From contig NZ_JAHDYS010000008.1 in assembly GCF_018531195.1 (NCBI RefSeq), forward strand, positions 1-64,000: 64,000 nucleotides of DNA. Reading direction: 5' to 3'. Below, piece by piece: positions 36,174 to 45,363 of the stretch. The number at the start of each line of letters is the position of its first letter. The first letter of the stretch is position 1. Made by a program: the position numbers and the translations under genes. A model generated the notes under the pieces. The model was not told the origin of the DNA. It ran no database searches and saw nothing but the letters and a program-made list of their open reading frames with translations. This DNA is from Pelotalea chapellei. GTDB lineage: Bacteria > Desulfobacterota > Desulfuromonadia > Geobacterales > Pseudopelobacteraceae.

Positions 36174-37025
36174 TTACAGCTCCTTTCCCAGTAGAGTGTT
36201 ATCTATAAGACGCGTTTTTCCAATTTTTACGGCAAGTGCCAGAAGGGTGCCGTCAACGGCAGTCGTTGCCGGCTGCAATGTTGTTCCATCGCGGAATTCC
36301 AGGTAATCAATCTGTGCAGCGGGCTCTGCATTGATAATGTCCACAGCCTTTTCTCGCAGTGGTTCGATAGAGCGCTCGCCGGCGGCCTGCATGGCTCGAA
36401 CCGCATTGATTGAGCGGTACAGGCAGAGGGCACTACGGCGCTCAGCGGTTGACAGGTAGGCGTTGCGTGAGCTCATGGCCAGTCCATCCGCCTCCCTGAC
36501 GATGGGCATGCCCTGCACGGTGACCGGCATACTCAGATCGGCGGTCATCTGCCTGATCAGGGCCAGCTGCTGGTAATCCTTGCGACCAAACAGGGCCAGG
36601 TCAGGCATTACGATGTTGAACAGTTTTGCCACTACCGTTGCCACGCCATCAAAATGCCCCGGCCGGCTTGCTCCGCACAAGGGCTGGGATAGCTCTCGCA
36701 CCGCAATTGATGTCTGGAATCCTGAAGGATACATCTCGGCTGCATCAGGGTTGAAGATGATATCGACACCGCACTCACGAGCAATGCGGCTGTCGCGCTC
36801 CATGTCGCGGGGATAGCGATCCAGGTCCTCGTTTGCACCGAACTGGATCGGGTTGACAAAGATCGACAGCACCAGGATATCGCCTTGTCTGCGCCCTTCC
36901 CGCAGGAGTGATGCATGCCCCTCATGCAGAAATCCCATGGTGGGAACAAAGGCAATGCGCTTGTTCTCACGTTTCAGCGCGAGGACGGTTTGCTGCATTT
37001 CATCTATGCCGGTGATGATCTTCAT
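36174..37025 (-). CDS. panC: Pantothenate synthetase
   Basis: PanC joins pantoate and beta-alanine using ATP. The 283-residue protein has the adenylate-forming motifs [14 protein letters not shown] (HxGH), [11 protein letters not shown], and [13 protein letters not shown] (KMSKS-like SSRN). These are standard. An AGAGGA site precedes the ATG. It lies 19 bp after panB and 2 bp before panD. Confidence 0.96.
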   Translation of the reverse strand: MKIITGIDEMQQTVLALKRENKRIAFVPTMGFLHEGHASLLREGRRQGDILVLSIFVNPIQFGANEDLDRYPRDMERDSRIARECGVDIIFNPDAAEMYPSGFQTSIAVRELSQPLCGASRPGHFDGVATVVAKLFNIVMPDLALFGRKDYQQLALIRQMTADLSMPVTVQGMPIVREADGLAMSSRNAYLSTAERRSALCLYRSINAVRAMQAAGERSIEPLREKAVDIINAEPAAQIDYLEFRDGTTLQPATTAVDGTLLALAVKIGKTRLIDNTLLGKEL

Positions 37026-37044
37026 GTCTGTTCAGGTCCTCTGG

Positions 37045-37845
<801 letters not shown>

Positions 37846-38053
37846 GCCATATCCCTATAAAAACAAAAAAACGCGCCGAAGGGGCGCGTGGAAGGACAGA
37901 TGATGCAGCGTTTTGCTGCTGATCTGAAAGTATCTTCCGTCCCGGTTCACCCGTGAATCCGTGCGGTATGTCTGTACTTTTTTTGCAAACACTGATCGGT
38001 TCCCTAAAGGGTAACCGTCACTGTGGTTATAACTTATACCAAACAAAAACCAA
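37846..38053 (-). promoter_or_regulatory. Structured panB leader, candidate pan RNA motif
   Basis: The minus-strand leader has four parts. A promoter (TTGGTT at 38048-38053, TATAAC at 38026-38031, 16-nt spacer) comes first. Then two tandem stem-loops, 37997-38017 and 37937-37966, carry bulged A residues in their stems. A third stem-loop lies at 37897-37926. A terminator then ends 20 nt before the panB ATG. I recall that the pan RNA motif, found before panB, panC or panD genes in several phyla, is a stem-loop with two bulged A residues, often in tandem; this fits but was not checked against the model. Confidence 0.5.
37865..37889 (-). terminator. Terminator immediately upstream of panB
   Basis: Minus-strand stem acgcgcc/ggcgcgt (37871-37877 and 37883-37889) followed by six T residues. 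Lying between the leader hairpins and the ribosome site, it could serve as the attenuator of panBCD or simply end an upstream transcript. Confidence 0.75.
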
Positions 38054-38094
38054 TGTTGCCATAAAAAAATATGACCGATCTCTGGATCTTTTTT

Positions 38095-40062
38095 CTAGGT
38101 CGTCAGGTTTTTAATCGACTCAAGCTCCCTGATTACCTCAGCACTCTGCTTGCGGCGTTGTTCCATGTTGTCGAACATTTCCTTGACCATCTCACTTACT
38201 GATTCAACGGTACGGCTGATCTGATGTCCATCTTCCACCTGTCGGGAAGTGGATTGAACCATTTCATGGGTCATATCCTTGATGGTCTCTATGGAACGGG
38301 CAATGCTGCGTGTCGCTTTGGCTTGATCCGTTGAAGCTGCGAAAATTTGTGATGTCATGGCGCTGATATCTTCCATGGAACGTGCCACGACCTGAACGCT
38401 GCCGACCTGTTCTTCAGTTGCCTGCTTGATCTGCTGGGTCATTTCCATGGAACAGACCGAGCGGTCATAGATGGCTTTAAGGCTCTCCCCCGTGCTGTGA
38501 CCGAGTTCGACGCCGCGCTGCACAAGGCTTTTGCTGTTGGTAATGTTGCTGGCAGCGGTACGGGATTCGGTCATGATCTCTTCGATTATCGAGGTGATTT
38601 CACCTGTGGAATTTCCGGTCTGCAGTGAAAGGTTACGGATTTCATCCGCCACTACGCCAAAGCTCTTGCCATATTCGCCTGCCTGGGCAGCAATGATGGA
38701 GGCATTCAGAGCCAGCAGGTTGGTGCGCTTGGTGATGTCGTTGATGACGCTGACGATATTTTCGATACGGGTGCTGTTTTCAACCAGACGCTTGATCGCA
38801 GCGTAGGAGAGTTCAACAGAATTCTGTATTTCGGCAAGGGCCTCAATGGTTTTGTTCACCACGGAAATGCTTTCGTCGGCCTGGGATTTGACCTGGCTGG
38901 AAACTTCATGGGAGATGGCCGAATTCTGTTCCACATTGCTGATGGTGCTGTTGATTTCTTCCATGGCGGAGGCAGATTGGTGCACTATTCCAGCCAGATG
39001 ATCCAGATTGCGCGTAACCTGCTCAATGGCAACCGAGATCTCGTTGACCGCCGCACTGGTTTCATCCACTGAGGCCATGACCCCTTCAGAGGCAGAGGCG
39101 ATGACTGCAGTTCCATCGGCAACTGATACAACATTCTCCTGGAGGTTGCGGACGTTGCGGGAGTATTGTTCGCGGTTGCCGAGCAGGAATGCGAAGGAGC
39201 TTTCCATTTCGGTGGTGAGGGTGTCGATCGATGTCAGCAGATTAATGCGAGTCATGGCTGAAGCAACCTGATCAGCAAAAAGCATGATCGTATCAACATC
39301 AGAGTCATTCAGTGCTCGTTTGCTGGTTTTGTTGTCAATGGCAAAGATACCGACAGTTTCCCCTTTGACAACAATTGGACAAAGGATGAAGCTTCTGGAA
39401 CGCAGAGGTGCCAGGTTGTCGTAAGGGGGTTGTAGATGGTAATCCTGAGGGTAACGTGAGATGTCGTCGATCAGGTAGACTTTCCTGTCCACAAAACATT
39501 TGTAGATAACGCCGATTGAAGGGGTAAGCGGCATGCTGACGCTGTCAAGATCGAAATCTTCAGTTCCAGCAGTCGTGACAAAACGAAGATGTCTCTCCTG
39601 AACCATGAGAATATTTACTCGCTCATATCCCAGGACCTCATGCAGACCTTCGGCGCACAACAAAAGTATTTCTTCGAGATTGAGCGACATCTGAATCTTG
39701 CTGCTGATGTGGTGAAAATTTTTGATGTTATTGTCAAGCACCCGGTAACGGTTCTCAAAAATTTCCTTCTGGGAGGCAACCTCTGTATGGAGCAGATCCA
39801 ATTCCGCGGCCCGTTCGTGCAGTTCATCTCCGCTTCTACCGATCAGAAATCCTAACGTCGAAAGAACAAGAGCTGTCCCGAATCCCATGTAAGAGTACAG
39901 CAGCATGTGCTCGAGAGAACCGAATATATCTTTGTAGACCTGTCCGGTCAGGGTTTGGTTCTTGTCGTAGAACAGCAGCAGTCTGATGATCGTCCAGCCG
40001 ATGGGCGCACTGATACCGAGCATAAATCCGGAAAAAGAGAACAGGGTGGAATGTTTTTTCAT
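38095..40062 (-). CDS. GAF-domain methyl-accepting chemotaxis protein with atypical tip
   Basis: This 655-residue receptor has two N-terminal TM helices (about 9-33 and 52-76), a GAF domain (about 115-280: [39 protein letters not shown]) and a long coiled signalling domain with no visible HAMP. The tip reads [17 protein letters not shown] and [19 protein letters not shown] instead of the usual [19 protein letters not shown]. It may thus couple to a different CheW/CheA set. A PilZ gene precedes it by 36 bp on the same strand. Confidence 0.85.
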   Translation of the reverse strand: MKKHSTLFSFSGFMLGISAPIGWTIIRLLLFYDKNQTLTGQVYKDIFGSLEHMLLYSYMGFGTALVLSTLGFLIGRSGDELHERAAELDLLHTEVASQKEIFENRYRVLDNNIKNFHHISSKIQMSLNLEEILLLCAEGLHEVLGYERVNILMVQERHLRFVTTAGTEDFDLDSVSMPLTPSIGVIYKCFVDRKVYLIDDISRYPQDYHLQPPYDNLAPLRSRSFILCPIVVKGETVGIFAIDNKTSKRALNDSDVDTIMLFADQVASAMTRINLLTSIDTLTTEMESSFAFLLGNREQYSRNVRNLQENVVSVADGTAVIASASEGVMASVDETSAAVNEISVAIEQVTRNLDHLAGIVHQSASAMEEINSTISNVEQNSAISHEVSSQVKSQADESISVVNKTIEALAEIQNSVELSYAAIKRLVENSTRIENIVSVINDITKRTNLLALNASIIAAQAGEYGKSFGVVADEIRNLSLQTGNSTGEITSIIEEIMTESRTAASNITNSKSLVQRGVELGHSTGESLKAIYDRSVCSMEMTQQIKQATEEQVGSVQVVARSMEDISAMTSQIFAASTDQAKATRSIARSIETIKDMTHEMVQSTSRQVEDGHQISRTVESVSEMVKEMFDNMEQRRKQSAEVIRELESIKNLTT

Positions 40063-40098
40063 GCAGTCATCCTCGTGGATGAAAATATTTAGTTAAAT

Positions 40099-40467
40099 TC
40101 AGGGGACTAATTTATGATCAATGGAATTGTAAACTTCTTCCATAACCTTTTCGGAGTCATCTATGTTATAGGCAATGATGTTTTTCAGGTGGGTATAAGA
40201 ATCAAGATCTATTTTTTCAAAATGAAAGCCAACTCCTACCTCAGTTATTCGACAGACTTTGCCTTGGAAACCAAGGGAAATCTCAGGGTAACTTCCTGTC
40301 AAAGTCATGGTGATATCAACTGCTTCGTCAATTGTAAGATGTTCTGATGTCTTGATGAACATGCCATTCATGCTGAGATTTTGCACTTCGGCCGTGAATA
40401 TTCGATTCGCCGTGCTGATGGAAGTATTTATTTTGAAATCCACCCGGGAAAATTTTCTGGTTGGCAT
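40099..40467 (-). CDS. PilZ-domain c-di-GMP-binding protein
   Basis: This 122-residue protein starts at ATG 40467 with an AAGGAG site; the longer frame adds 20 residues lacking one. RKFSRVDF and VQNLSMNGMFIKT match the PilZ pattern (the RxxxR-like segment and the D/NxSxxG loop), although the first motif shows only one clear basic pair. It should bind c-di-GMP and pass it on to a partner. Its close tie with the downstream receptor suggests a common role in motility. Confidence 0.7.
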   Translation of the reverse strand: MPTRKFSRVDFKINTSISTANRIFTAEVQNLSMNGMFIKTSEHLTIDEAVDITMTLTGSYPEISLGFQGKVCRITEVGVGFHFEKIDLDSYTHLKNIIAYNIDDSEKVMEEVYNSIDHKLVP

Positions 40468-40554
40468 GCATGGCTCCTTGGACATGCGGGGTTTCAGCGT
40501 GCTGCACAAGTACCTGCCGTACAGCACGCTGAATTTTGAGTCGGTTATATCTTT

Positions 40555-41538
40555 TCAGGCGTTGCCGGCGGAGCCCAGTACTGTTTGATTTTTGTGTTTG
40601 ATAAGATTGATCAACTCTTTGCGGGCTTCACCCAGATATTTTCGCGGATCGAATTCCTTGGGATCCTTTGCGAAGTATTCACGAATTTTGGCGGTGACCG
40701 CCAACCTGCCATCAGAATCGATATTGATTTTGCACACAGCACTGGCTGCAGCCTTACGCAGTTGATCCTCAGGTACACCTACAGCACCGTCCATTTTCCC
40801 GCCATAGCTGTTGATCAGTTCCACATATTCAGGAAGCACAGAAGAGGCACCGTGGAGAACGATCGGGAAACCTGGGATGCGTTTTTCGCATTCGTCAAGA
40901 ATATCGAAACGCAAAGGGGGTACGGACTCACCCGGTTTAAGTTTGAATTTGTAGGCGCCGTGGCTGGTGCCGATTGAAATCGCCAGGGAGTCAACGCCGG
41001 TCTTTTTGACAAAATCCTCTACTTCTTCAGGCTTGGTGTAAGTGGAATGTTCGGCGGAAACTTCATCTTCAATTCCGGCCAATACCCCCAGTTCCCCTTC
41101 CACTGTGACATCATGCTGACGTGCATATTCCACCACTTTTTTTGTCAGGGCCACATTCTCGTCGAAGGGAAGGTGGGAGCCGTCGATCATTACTGAGGAA
41201 AAGCCGCTATCAATACATGACTTGCATAGTTCGAAGGAGTCGCCGTGGTCGAGGTGCAGGCAGATGGGGATTTTCGAGCCAGCTTCGCGGGCCATCTGGA
41301 CAGCGCCCATGGCCATGTAACGCAACATGGTTTCGTTGGCGTAGCTGCGGGCACCCTTTGAGACCTGGATTATTACGGGTGAATCGGTCTCGACACAGGC
41401 GGTAACGATGGCCTGAAGTTGTTCCAGGTTGTTGAAGTTATAGGCAGGTATTGCGTATTTTCCAGCCATGGCCTTGCTGAACATTTGCTTGGTATTAACC
41501 AGGCCCAACTCGCTGTAATGCACCTTCTGCTTTTCCAT
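40555..41538 (-). CDS. fba: Class II fructose-bisphosphate aldolase
   Basis: This Zn-dependent aldolase of glycolysis and gluconeogenesis interconverts fructose-1,6-bisphosphate with dihydroxyacetone phosphate and glyceraldehyde-3-phosphate. The 327-residue protein (ATG 41538, AAGGAGGG site) contains AYNFNNLEQ, CLHLDHGDSFE with metal His, VEGELGVLAG, and GTSHGAYKF and VLHGASS with further Zn ligands. A start further upstream would add a non-conserved tail. Monocistronic and divergent from mnmH. Confidence 0.93.
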   Translation of the reverse strand: MEKQKVHYSELGLVNTKQMFSKAMAGKYAIPAYNFNNLEQLQAIVTACVETDSPVIIQVSKGARSYANETMLRYMAMGAVQMAREAGSKIPICLHLDHGDSFELCKSCIDSGFSSVMIDGSHLPFDENVALTKKVVEYARQHDVTVEGELGVLAGIEDEVSAEHSTYTKPEEVEDFVKKTGVDSLAISIGTSHGAYKFKLKPGESVPPLRFDILDECEKRIPGFPIVLHGASSVLPEYVELINSYGGKMDGAVGVPEDQLRKAAASAVCKINIDSDGRLAVTAKIREYFAKDPKEFDPRKYLGEARKELINLIKHKNQTVLGSAGNA

Positions 41539-41718
41539 CGTTCCCTCCTTTTGGTTTCGCCATGGAGTGTCAGTGGAGCATGTTGAGCCGCCTGACAATC
41601 AAGCTTTTATGGCGCGTTTATTCGATTACAGATACCACGTAAAATGCCATCAATCAAGGAGTAAACTGTTGCCAGCCGGCCATGGAACGCCTATACTGCC
41701 GAGCAGAAAAGGACAATC

Positions 41719-42759
41719 ATGCCGGAAATAATTTCATTCATACCATCTCTGCTGGATACCCATTGCATAGTAGATGTTCGTACTCCTCTGGAGTATGTGG
41801 AGGACCACCTTCCAGGCGCGATCAATGTTCCTATTCTGAGCAATGAGGAACGTGCGGAGATCGGCACAATCCATAAACAAATTGGACCTCAGCAGGCCCG
41901 ACTGAGGGGCCTGGAGCTGACATGCGGGCGTTTCGCTGCAATGGTCAGAGAGATCGCAGAAAAGGCTGCAGGCCGGCCAATAGTAGTTTACTGCTGGCGT
42001 GGGGGGCTGCGTAGTCGCTCAGTAGCCGTACTTGTGGAAACAAGCGGTTATCATGTGTGCCAACTTCAAGGGGGCTACAAGGCCTTTCGCGGCGAGGTAA
42101 TCAAGTTTTTTGAAAACTTCACACCGCCGGCACCGCTGATTGTAATGCACGGCATGACAGGAACCGGCAAGACCACCTTCATCAATGGCCTTGATCCTCA
42201 AAAATGGTCCGGTATCGACCTGGAAGGGCTAGCCTGTCATCGAGGTTCAGTATTCGGCCATGTGGGGCTTGATCAGTCTCTCAGCCAAAAAAGATTTGAT
42301 ACGCTTCTGTGGGATGCTTTCAGGCGTGCCGGAACCGAGCGGCCGATTGTAATTGAAGGTGAAAGCCAACGGATAGGCAGGATCTTGCTTCCCGGCAATC
42401 TCTACAGTGTTATGGCAGCCAGTTGCAAGGTCTGGTGCCATGCTTCCCTGGAAACCCGCATTCAGCGTCTGACTGCAGAATACGCCCATCACGAATACCG
42501 TCAGCCAATGTTTTCCGCGCTTGAAAGAATCAGAAAAAAATTGGGGGGGCAACTGCATGGAGAATTGTTGGAAATGTTGGAAAAGTGGGATGTAGAGGGG
42601 GCATGCCGCGGTCTGATCCAGCATTATTACGACAAGCTTTATTATAAAAATCGTGACTGGACCCCGGCGATGGAACTGGATATGGAGAATTTCTCACTTG
42701 CTGAACAAAGTCTGGAATCTTTGTGGTCGAATGGAAGTTGTTTGGGTATGAAAGCTTAA
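41719..42759 (+). CDS. mnmH: tRNA 2-selenouridine synthase (MnmH/SelU)
   Basis: MnmH replaces sulphur with selenium at 2-thiouridine in the wobble position of certain tRNAs, using selenophosphate. The 346-residue protein has an N-terminal rhodanese domain with active Cys in VYCWRGGLRSRS and a P-loop domain with GMTGTGKTT. Length and order are standard. AAGGA precedes the ATG. Presence of this gene implies a selenophosphate synthase elsewhere. Confidence 0.92.
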   Translation: MPEIISFIPSLLDTHCIVDVRTPLEYVEDHLPGAINVPILSNEERAEIGTIHKQIGPQQARLRGLELTCGRFAAMVREIAEKAAGRPIVVYCWRGGLRSRSVAVLVETSGYHVCQLQGGYKAFRGEVIKFFENFTPPAPLIVMHGMTGTGKTTFINGLDPQKWSGIDLEGLACHRGSVFGHVGLDQSLSQKRFDTLLWDAFRRAGTERPIVIEGESQRIGRILLPGNLYSVMAASCKVWCHASLETRIQRLTAEYAHHEYRQPMFSALERIRKKLGGQLHGELLEMLEKWDVEGACRGLIQHYYDKLYYKNRDWTPAMELDMENFSLAEQSLESLWSNGSCLGMKA

Positions 42760-42791
42760 ATTTCACCAAACAGTCCTGATGGAGGAGTCGC

Positions 42792-43337
42792 ATGAAACAG
42801 ATTATCTTTACACTGCTTGCTGTGCTGCTTCTGCTCAATGGCTGCAGCCATGTAATGAGTGAAGCCAACCTGAAGCTGGCTGAACCTTCAGTCAACTTTG
42901 CCGCTCTGGCTGCCAATCCGGAGGCTTTTGTCGGTAAGATAATACTGGTGGGAGGCATCATTGTGGAGGTGCAGAGCAGCGGTGATATCTCTCAAATTGA
43001 AGTTTCCCAGCTGGAGCTGCTGAAGAACGGGGTGCCGGACGAGGATTCTAATTCGGGGGGGCATTTCCTGGCGCTCACCAGTCAGCTGATTGATCCTGAG
43101 GTCTACCGGCCAGGACAGCTGGTTACCTTGATCGGCGAGGTCAAGGGGAAAAAAGTGCAGAAACTGCAGGATGTCGATTATTCCTATCCTCTGCTTGCAA
43201 CTCGTGAACTGCGTCCATTCAGAAGCTCCGAACCTTTTACACGCACCACGAATCCCTATCAGAACCAGTTCGGGGATGAGAAGTTTCTCGGAAGGCCGCC
43301 AGGCCTTGCGGATGGAGAACCGAGACGATTGTATTGA
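42792..43337 (+). CDS. Slp-family outer-membrane lipoprotein
   Basis: This 181-residue protein has a signal peptide ending in the lipobox LNGC, followed by the Slp-like fold: NFAALAANPEAFVGKIILVGGIIVEV, GHFLALTSQ and YRPGQLVTLIGEVKG. Such proteins are starvation- or stress-related outer-membrane lipoproteins in other bacteria, but exact function is unknown. It follows mnmH by 32 bp with a GGAGG site and is probably cotranscribed. Confidence 0.82.
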   Translation: MKQIIFTLLAVLLLLNGCSHVMSEANLKLAEPSVNFAALAANPEAFVGKIILVGGIIVEVQSSGDISQIEVSQLELLKNGVPDEDSNSGGHFLALTSQLIDPEVYRPGQLVTLIGEVKGKKVQKLQDVDYSYPLLATRELRPFRSSEPFTRTTNPYQNQFGDEKFLGRPPGLADGEPRRLY

Positions 43338-43347
43338 TTTTCTGAAG

Positions 43348-44325
43348 TTACATCTGTAAACATCCTCCAACAGTAGGTATCCGCTTTACGTCGAAAATTC
43401 CAGTCGCCCAATCCAGGATCTCCTCGCATGAGGCACCGGTCAGCTCATGCGGGGGAAGCTGTCCCAGAAAACGCAGCACTGCCAGGAGCAGCTCGTTTTC
43501 CCTGCCCCGCCAGTTTCCCAGGTGATGCGATACCAGATTGTCCCTTTTGCTCAGTTTGTTTCCTGATGGATCGGTAACCAGCGGCAGGTGGCAGTAGCCA
43601 GGCTGTGGGAAGCCAAGCAGCCGTTGAAGGTAAATCTGGCGGGGAGTAGATCCAAGCAGGTCATCGCCTCGCACTACCTGGTTCACGCCGGTCAGTTGAT
43701 CATCCACCACCACCGCAAGCTGGTAGGCGAACTCTCCATCTCCTCGTCTCACCACAATATCGCCGCAATACCTGGAAAGGTCCTGGCAGATCCTCCCCCG
43801 GCGCAGGTCATTGAAACAGATTTCTTCTTCTCTCACACGTACACGCCACGAGCGGATCGTTGCATGTTGGTTCATTCCGGAGCGACAGGTGCCGGAATAG
43901 GGGAGGCAATCATCATCAGGATGCGGAGCCGAGGCTGCCTGGGCAATTTCCCGCCGCGAACAACCGCACGGGAACAGCAATCCTTGCTGCTGCAGCTGCC
44001 GGAAGGCCAATTCGTAGGCTTCTCCATGGCAGCTTTGCCTGGAGGGCTTCCCATCCCAGACCAGCCCGAAATCTTCCAGTGTCTGCAGGATGTCGTCAGC
44101 CATCCCTGGTATCTGACGAGGCGCATCCAGGTCGTCCAGTCGCAGCAGCCAACGTCCACCACAGGATCTGGCCATAAGCCAGCTTCCGACCGCCGCTACC
44201 AGCGAACCGCTATGCAGTGCACCGGTGGGGGAGGGGGCAAAGCGGCCTGTTATGGTTTCACTTGTGTTTTGGATCATGGGAGTGGCTGTCAGCGCATCTG
44301 GAGAAGATTGATCGGCATTCTTCAT
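43348..44325 (-). CDS. gluQRS: Glutamyl-Q tRNA(Asp) synthetase
   Basis: It adds glutamate to queuosine at the tRNA(Asp) wobble position. The 325-residue protein resembles the catalytic half of glutamyl-tRNA synthetase: the HIGH-like FAPSPTGALHSGSL, a zinc cluster (CGCSRREIA, YSGTC) and the KMSKS-like NKLSKRDN. It lacks an anticodon-binding domain. A GGAGGAG site precedes the ATG at 44325. QueF, in this window, makes the queuosine precursor it depends on. Confidence 0.9.
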   Translation of the reverse strand: MKNADQSSPDALTATPMIQNTSETITGRFAPSPTGALHSGSLVAAVGSWLMARSCGGRWLLRLDDLDAPRQIPGMADDILQTLEDFGLVWDGKPSRQSCHGEAYELAFRQLQQQGLLFPCGCSRREIAQAASAPHPDDDCLPYSGTCRSGMNQHATIRSWRVRVREEEICFNDLRRGRICQDLSRYCGDIVVRRGDGEFAYQLAVVVDDQLTGVNQVVRGDDLLGSTPRQIYLQRLLGFPQPGYCHLPLVTDPSGNKLSKRDNLVSHHLGNWRGRENELLLAVLRFLGQLPPHELTGASCEEILDWATGIFDVKRIPTVGGCLQM

Positions 44326-44354
44326 TCAGCTCCTCCAGATGCGACGCCAAGTGT

Positions 44355-44669
44355 TTAGGCAAGAAAAGAGCAGCAATAATCGGTAACCACAGCTACCTTC
44401 ATAAGGAAAACCGAATTGGCCGGCACATCAAAGGCTTCGCCACCAACCACTTTCGTCCAGGCGCCATCTCCTTTCATCTGCCATTCAAGTTCTCCAGATA
44501 GAATCTCCATGTTTTCTGCAGCACCGGTTGAGAATTCATATTCTCCCGCCTGCATGACACCGAGTGTTTTTTTGCTGCCGTCAGGGAACAGTACGGTGTG
44601 GCTCACAACCTTGCCATCGAAATAAATATTGGCTTTCTTTGGGACTGTGACGTTGTTGAACTGAGACAT
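44355..44669 (-). CDS. ppnP: Pyrimidine/purine nucleoside phosphorylase PpnP
   Basis: This cupin-fold enzyme cleaves nucleosides by phosphorolysis. The 104-residue protein matches the DUF1255 pattern: VTVPKKANIYFDGKV, GVMQAGEYEF, EILSGELEW and FDVPANSVFLMKV. Its length is standard. A GGAGGAAG site precedes the ATG. Confidence 0.88.
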   Translation of the reverse strand: MSQFNNVTVPKKANIYFDGKVVSHTVLFPDGSKKTLGVMQAGEYEFSTGAAENMEILSGELEWQMKGDGAWTKVVGGEAFDVPANSVFLMKVAVVTDYCCSFLA

Positions 44670-44730
44670 ACTTCCTCCTTGAATGGGTAATGTAAAGGTT
44701 ATACCCGTAACAAGCCTGGGGAGGCAAAAT

Positions 44731-44763
44731 AAAAAAGGCCCGTCACTGTGATGGTGACGGGCC
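44731..44763 (-). terminator. Terminator of the exported protein gene
   Basis: Minus-strand stem ggcccgtcac/gtgacgggcc (44737-44746, 44754-44763) with a 7-nt loop and six T residues, placed 30 bp after the stop. Confidence 0.85.
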
Positions 44764-44792
44764 GATGAGCATCTAATTGAATTGCATTTAAA

Positions 44793-45188
44793 TCAGTTAA
44801 ATGTTCCCCGCAAAATATCCGCACGCCAGCTTACGATAGTCTGTTTGGAGACCGGAGATTCTATCAGGTCGGGCATAATGGTTGGTACGGCGATTTTAAC
44901 TTTACCATTTTCGATGGAAGCAAGTGCGCGTGTTGACGTTTTCCCAACGCCATATGCTGTGCCTGCCAGAACGCCCGAGGCTGCTCCAAAAGCCATGTAA
45001 TTGAGATTGTCCGCCGGTTTTTTAGTGAATGCCATCAGAGCCGCACCCACCAGTGTTCCAATGGCTCCGCCATAAAGGGCGTCATGAAACACCTCTTTCA
45101 GAGCGCTCTCCTCTGCAAAGGCAGATGGGGTGGCGGCCAGGAATGATATAAGCAGGAAAGCGGATATAATGCGTGAAACTTTATGCAT
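44793..45188 (-). CDS. Exported protein with glycine-rich hydrophobic segment
   Basis: This 131-residue product starts at ATG 45188 with GAGGTG upstream. A signal peptide (FLLISFLAATPSAFA) is followed by a Gly/Ala-rich region (YGGAIGTLVGAALMAF, FGAASGVLAGTAYGVG) that resembles glycine-zipper segments of membrane-inserting or lipid-interacting proteins. I do not recognise the family. Confidence 0.6.
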   Translation of the reverse strand: MHKVSRIISAFLLISFLAATPSAFAEESALKEVFHDALYGGAIGTLVGAALMAFTKKPADNLNYMAFGAASGVLAGTAYGVGKTSTRALASIENGKVKIAVPTIMPDLIESPVSKQTIVSWRADILRGTFN

Positions 45189-45363
45189 AGTGACAACACC
45201 TCGTTTTCTTGATTTGTAGTCAGTACCATAGCAAATCAAAAGCCATATGTGTCATAAAAATGATTATTGTGTGATTTCAACACTTTTTGTTGAGTTCAGA
45301 TACTGAGGCAGGGGCTTATACCTGTAGGTAGGTCAGGTTTGTTGAAGCATTTTTGCAACAGTG

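Noticed and set aside
37855-38046. 63-codon frame upstream of panB
   Set aside because: It is composed of the leader hairpins and terminator and has no ribosome site; an RNA function explains it better.
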